Source: Phycisphaeraceae bacterium (GTDB lineage Bacteria > Planctomycetota > Phycisphaerae > Phycisphaerales > Phycisphaeraceae). Taken from it: a stretch of 17,573 nucleotides of DNA. Location of the stretch: contig JAESSU010000531.1 in assembly GCA_016763955.1 (NCBI GenBank), positions 1-17,573 of the forward strand, in the 5' to 3' direction. The position numbers and the translations under genes are program-made. Numbering within the stretch: the first letter of the stretch is position 1; every line of letters begins with the position of its first letter. Under the pieces are notes generated by a model, which was given only the letters and a program-made list of their open reading frames with translations, searched no databases and was not told the DNA's origin. This document shows, in pieces, positions 17,462-17,573 of this stretch.

Positions 17462-17490
17462 TTAGAATGATTCTAACATAGAGTTTTATA
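17462..17490 (-). promoter_or_regulatory. Likely promoter with overlapping palindrome
   Basis: TTAGAAT and ATTCTAA (17462-17468, 17470-17476) form a perfect palindrome around one G. On the minus strand its outer arm is part of TGTTAGAAT, an extended -10 box, which would start transcription near 17463, about 55 bases before the first gene of the minus-strand pair. A TATAAA (17485-17490, minus strand) is a second possible -10 box. No good -35 box is seen. The overlap of palindrome and -10 box suggests a repressor site. Confidence 0.45.
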
Positions 17491-17573
17491 CCCTATCCAT
17501 ACCCTGTTCATCTTCTCTTCTTAAGAACCACTCGGACTCAGGAGGGGAGAAAGACCGGTTGCTAGTGGAAGCC

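Noticed and set aside
17500..17573. Gene start or tRNA at the right edge
   Set aside because: A purine-rich AGGAGGGGAGAA stretch is present at 17540-17551, but no start codon at proper spacing and too little sequence to judge.

Overview
The window carries the late (virion and packaging) gene block of a T7-like podovirus, followed by a non-coding gap, a toxin-antitoxin pair and a small gene pair on the opposite strand. The T7-like assignment rests on protein similarity and on gene order, which follows T7 genes 11-12-14-15-16-17-18-19. The host cannot be named from the sequence. A Gram-negative host is suggested by an inner-membrane spanin-like gene and by the T7-type ejection proteins, but this is inference. 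Capsid, portal, RNA polymerase, replication, integrase and endolysin genes are not in the window.

Layout. 24-2027 (+): a mosaic tail-fibre-like adhesin and a small membrane-anchored coiled-coil protein. 2024-5115 (+): the tail tubular proteins A and B (gp11, gp12). 5116-11500 (+): the three internal virion or ejection proteins (gp14, gp15, gp16). 11538-12755 (+): a second fibre with a gp17-type attachment domain and a tail-collar tip. 12767-14806 (+): the small and large terminase subunits. 14833-15168 (+): an Rz-like i-spanin candidate. These genes are packed head to tail with overlaps or short gaps, so they look like one late transcription unit. 15169-15966 holds no convincing gene but has palindromes, direct repeats and a strong promoter. 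15967-16613 (+): a HigBA/RelE-type toxin-antitoxin pair. 16753-17407 (-): two overlapping small paralogous genes of unknown function, closed by a clear terminator and preceded by a palindrome that overlaps a likely promoter.

The most striking point is that three essential late genes are each broken by what looks like one nucleotide change. gp12 has an in-frame TAA at codon 62, gp15 has a frameshift near 7583 that one extra G would repair, and the large terminase has an in-frame TGA at codon 376, inside its nuclease domain. The reading frame and family similarity continue on the far side of each lesion. This fits a decaying prophage, or consensus errors in the assembly. It does not fit a general change of genetic code, because one lesion is TAA, one is a frameshift, and the other genes use TGG for tryptophan.

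The regions with no known counterpart are the minus-strand paralog pair and the repeat-rich gap before the toxin gene. The toxin promoter is placed so that its transcript would start at or very near the toxin ATG.
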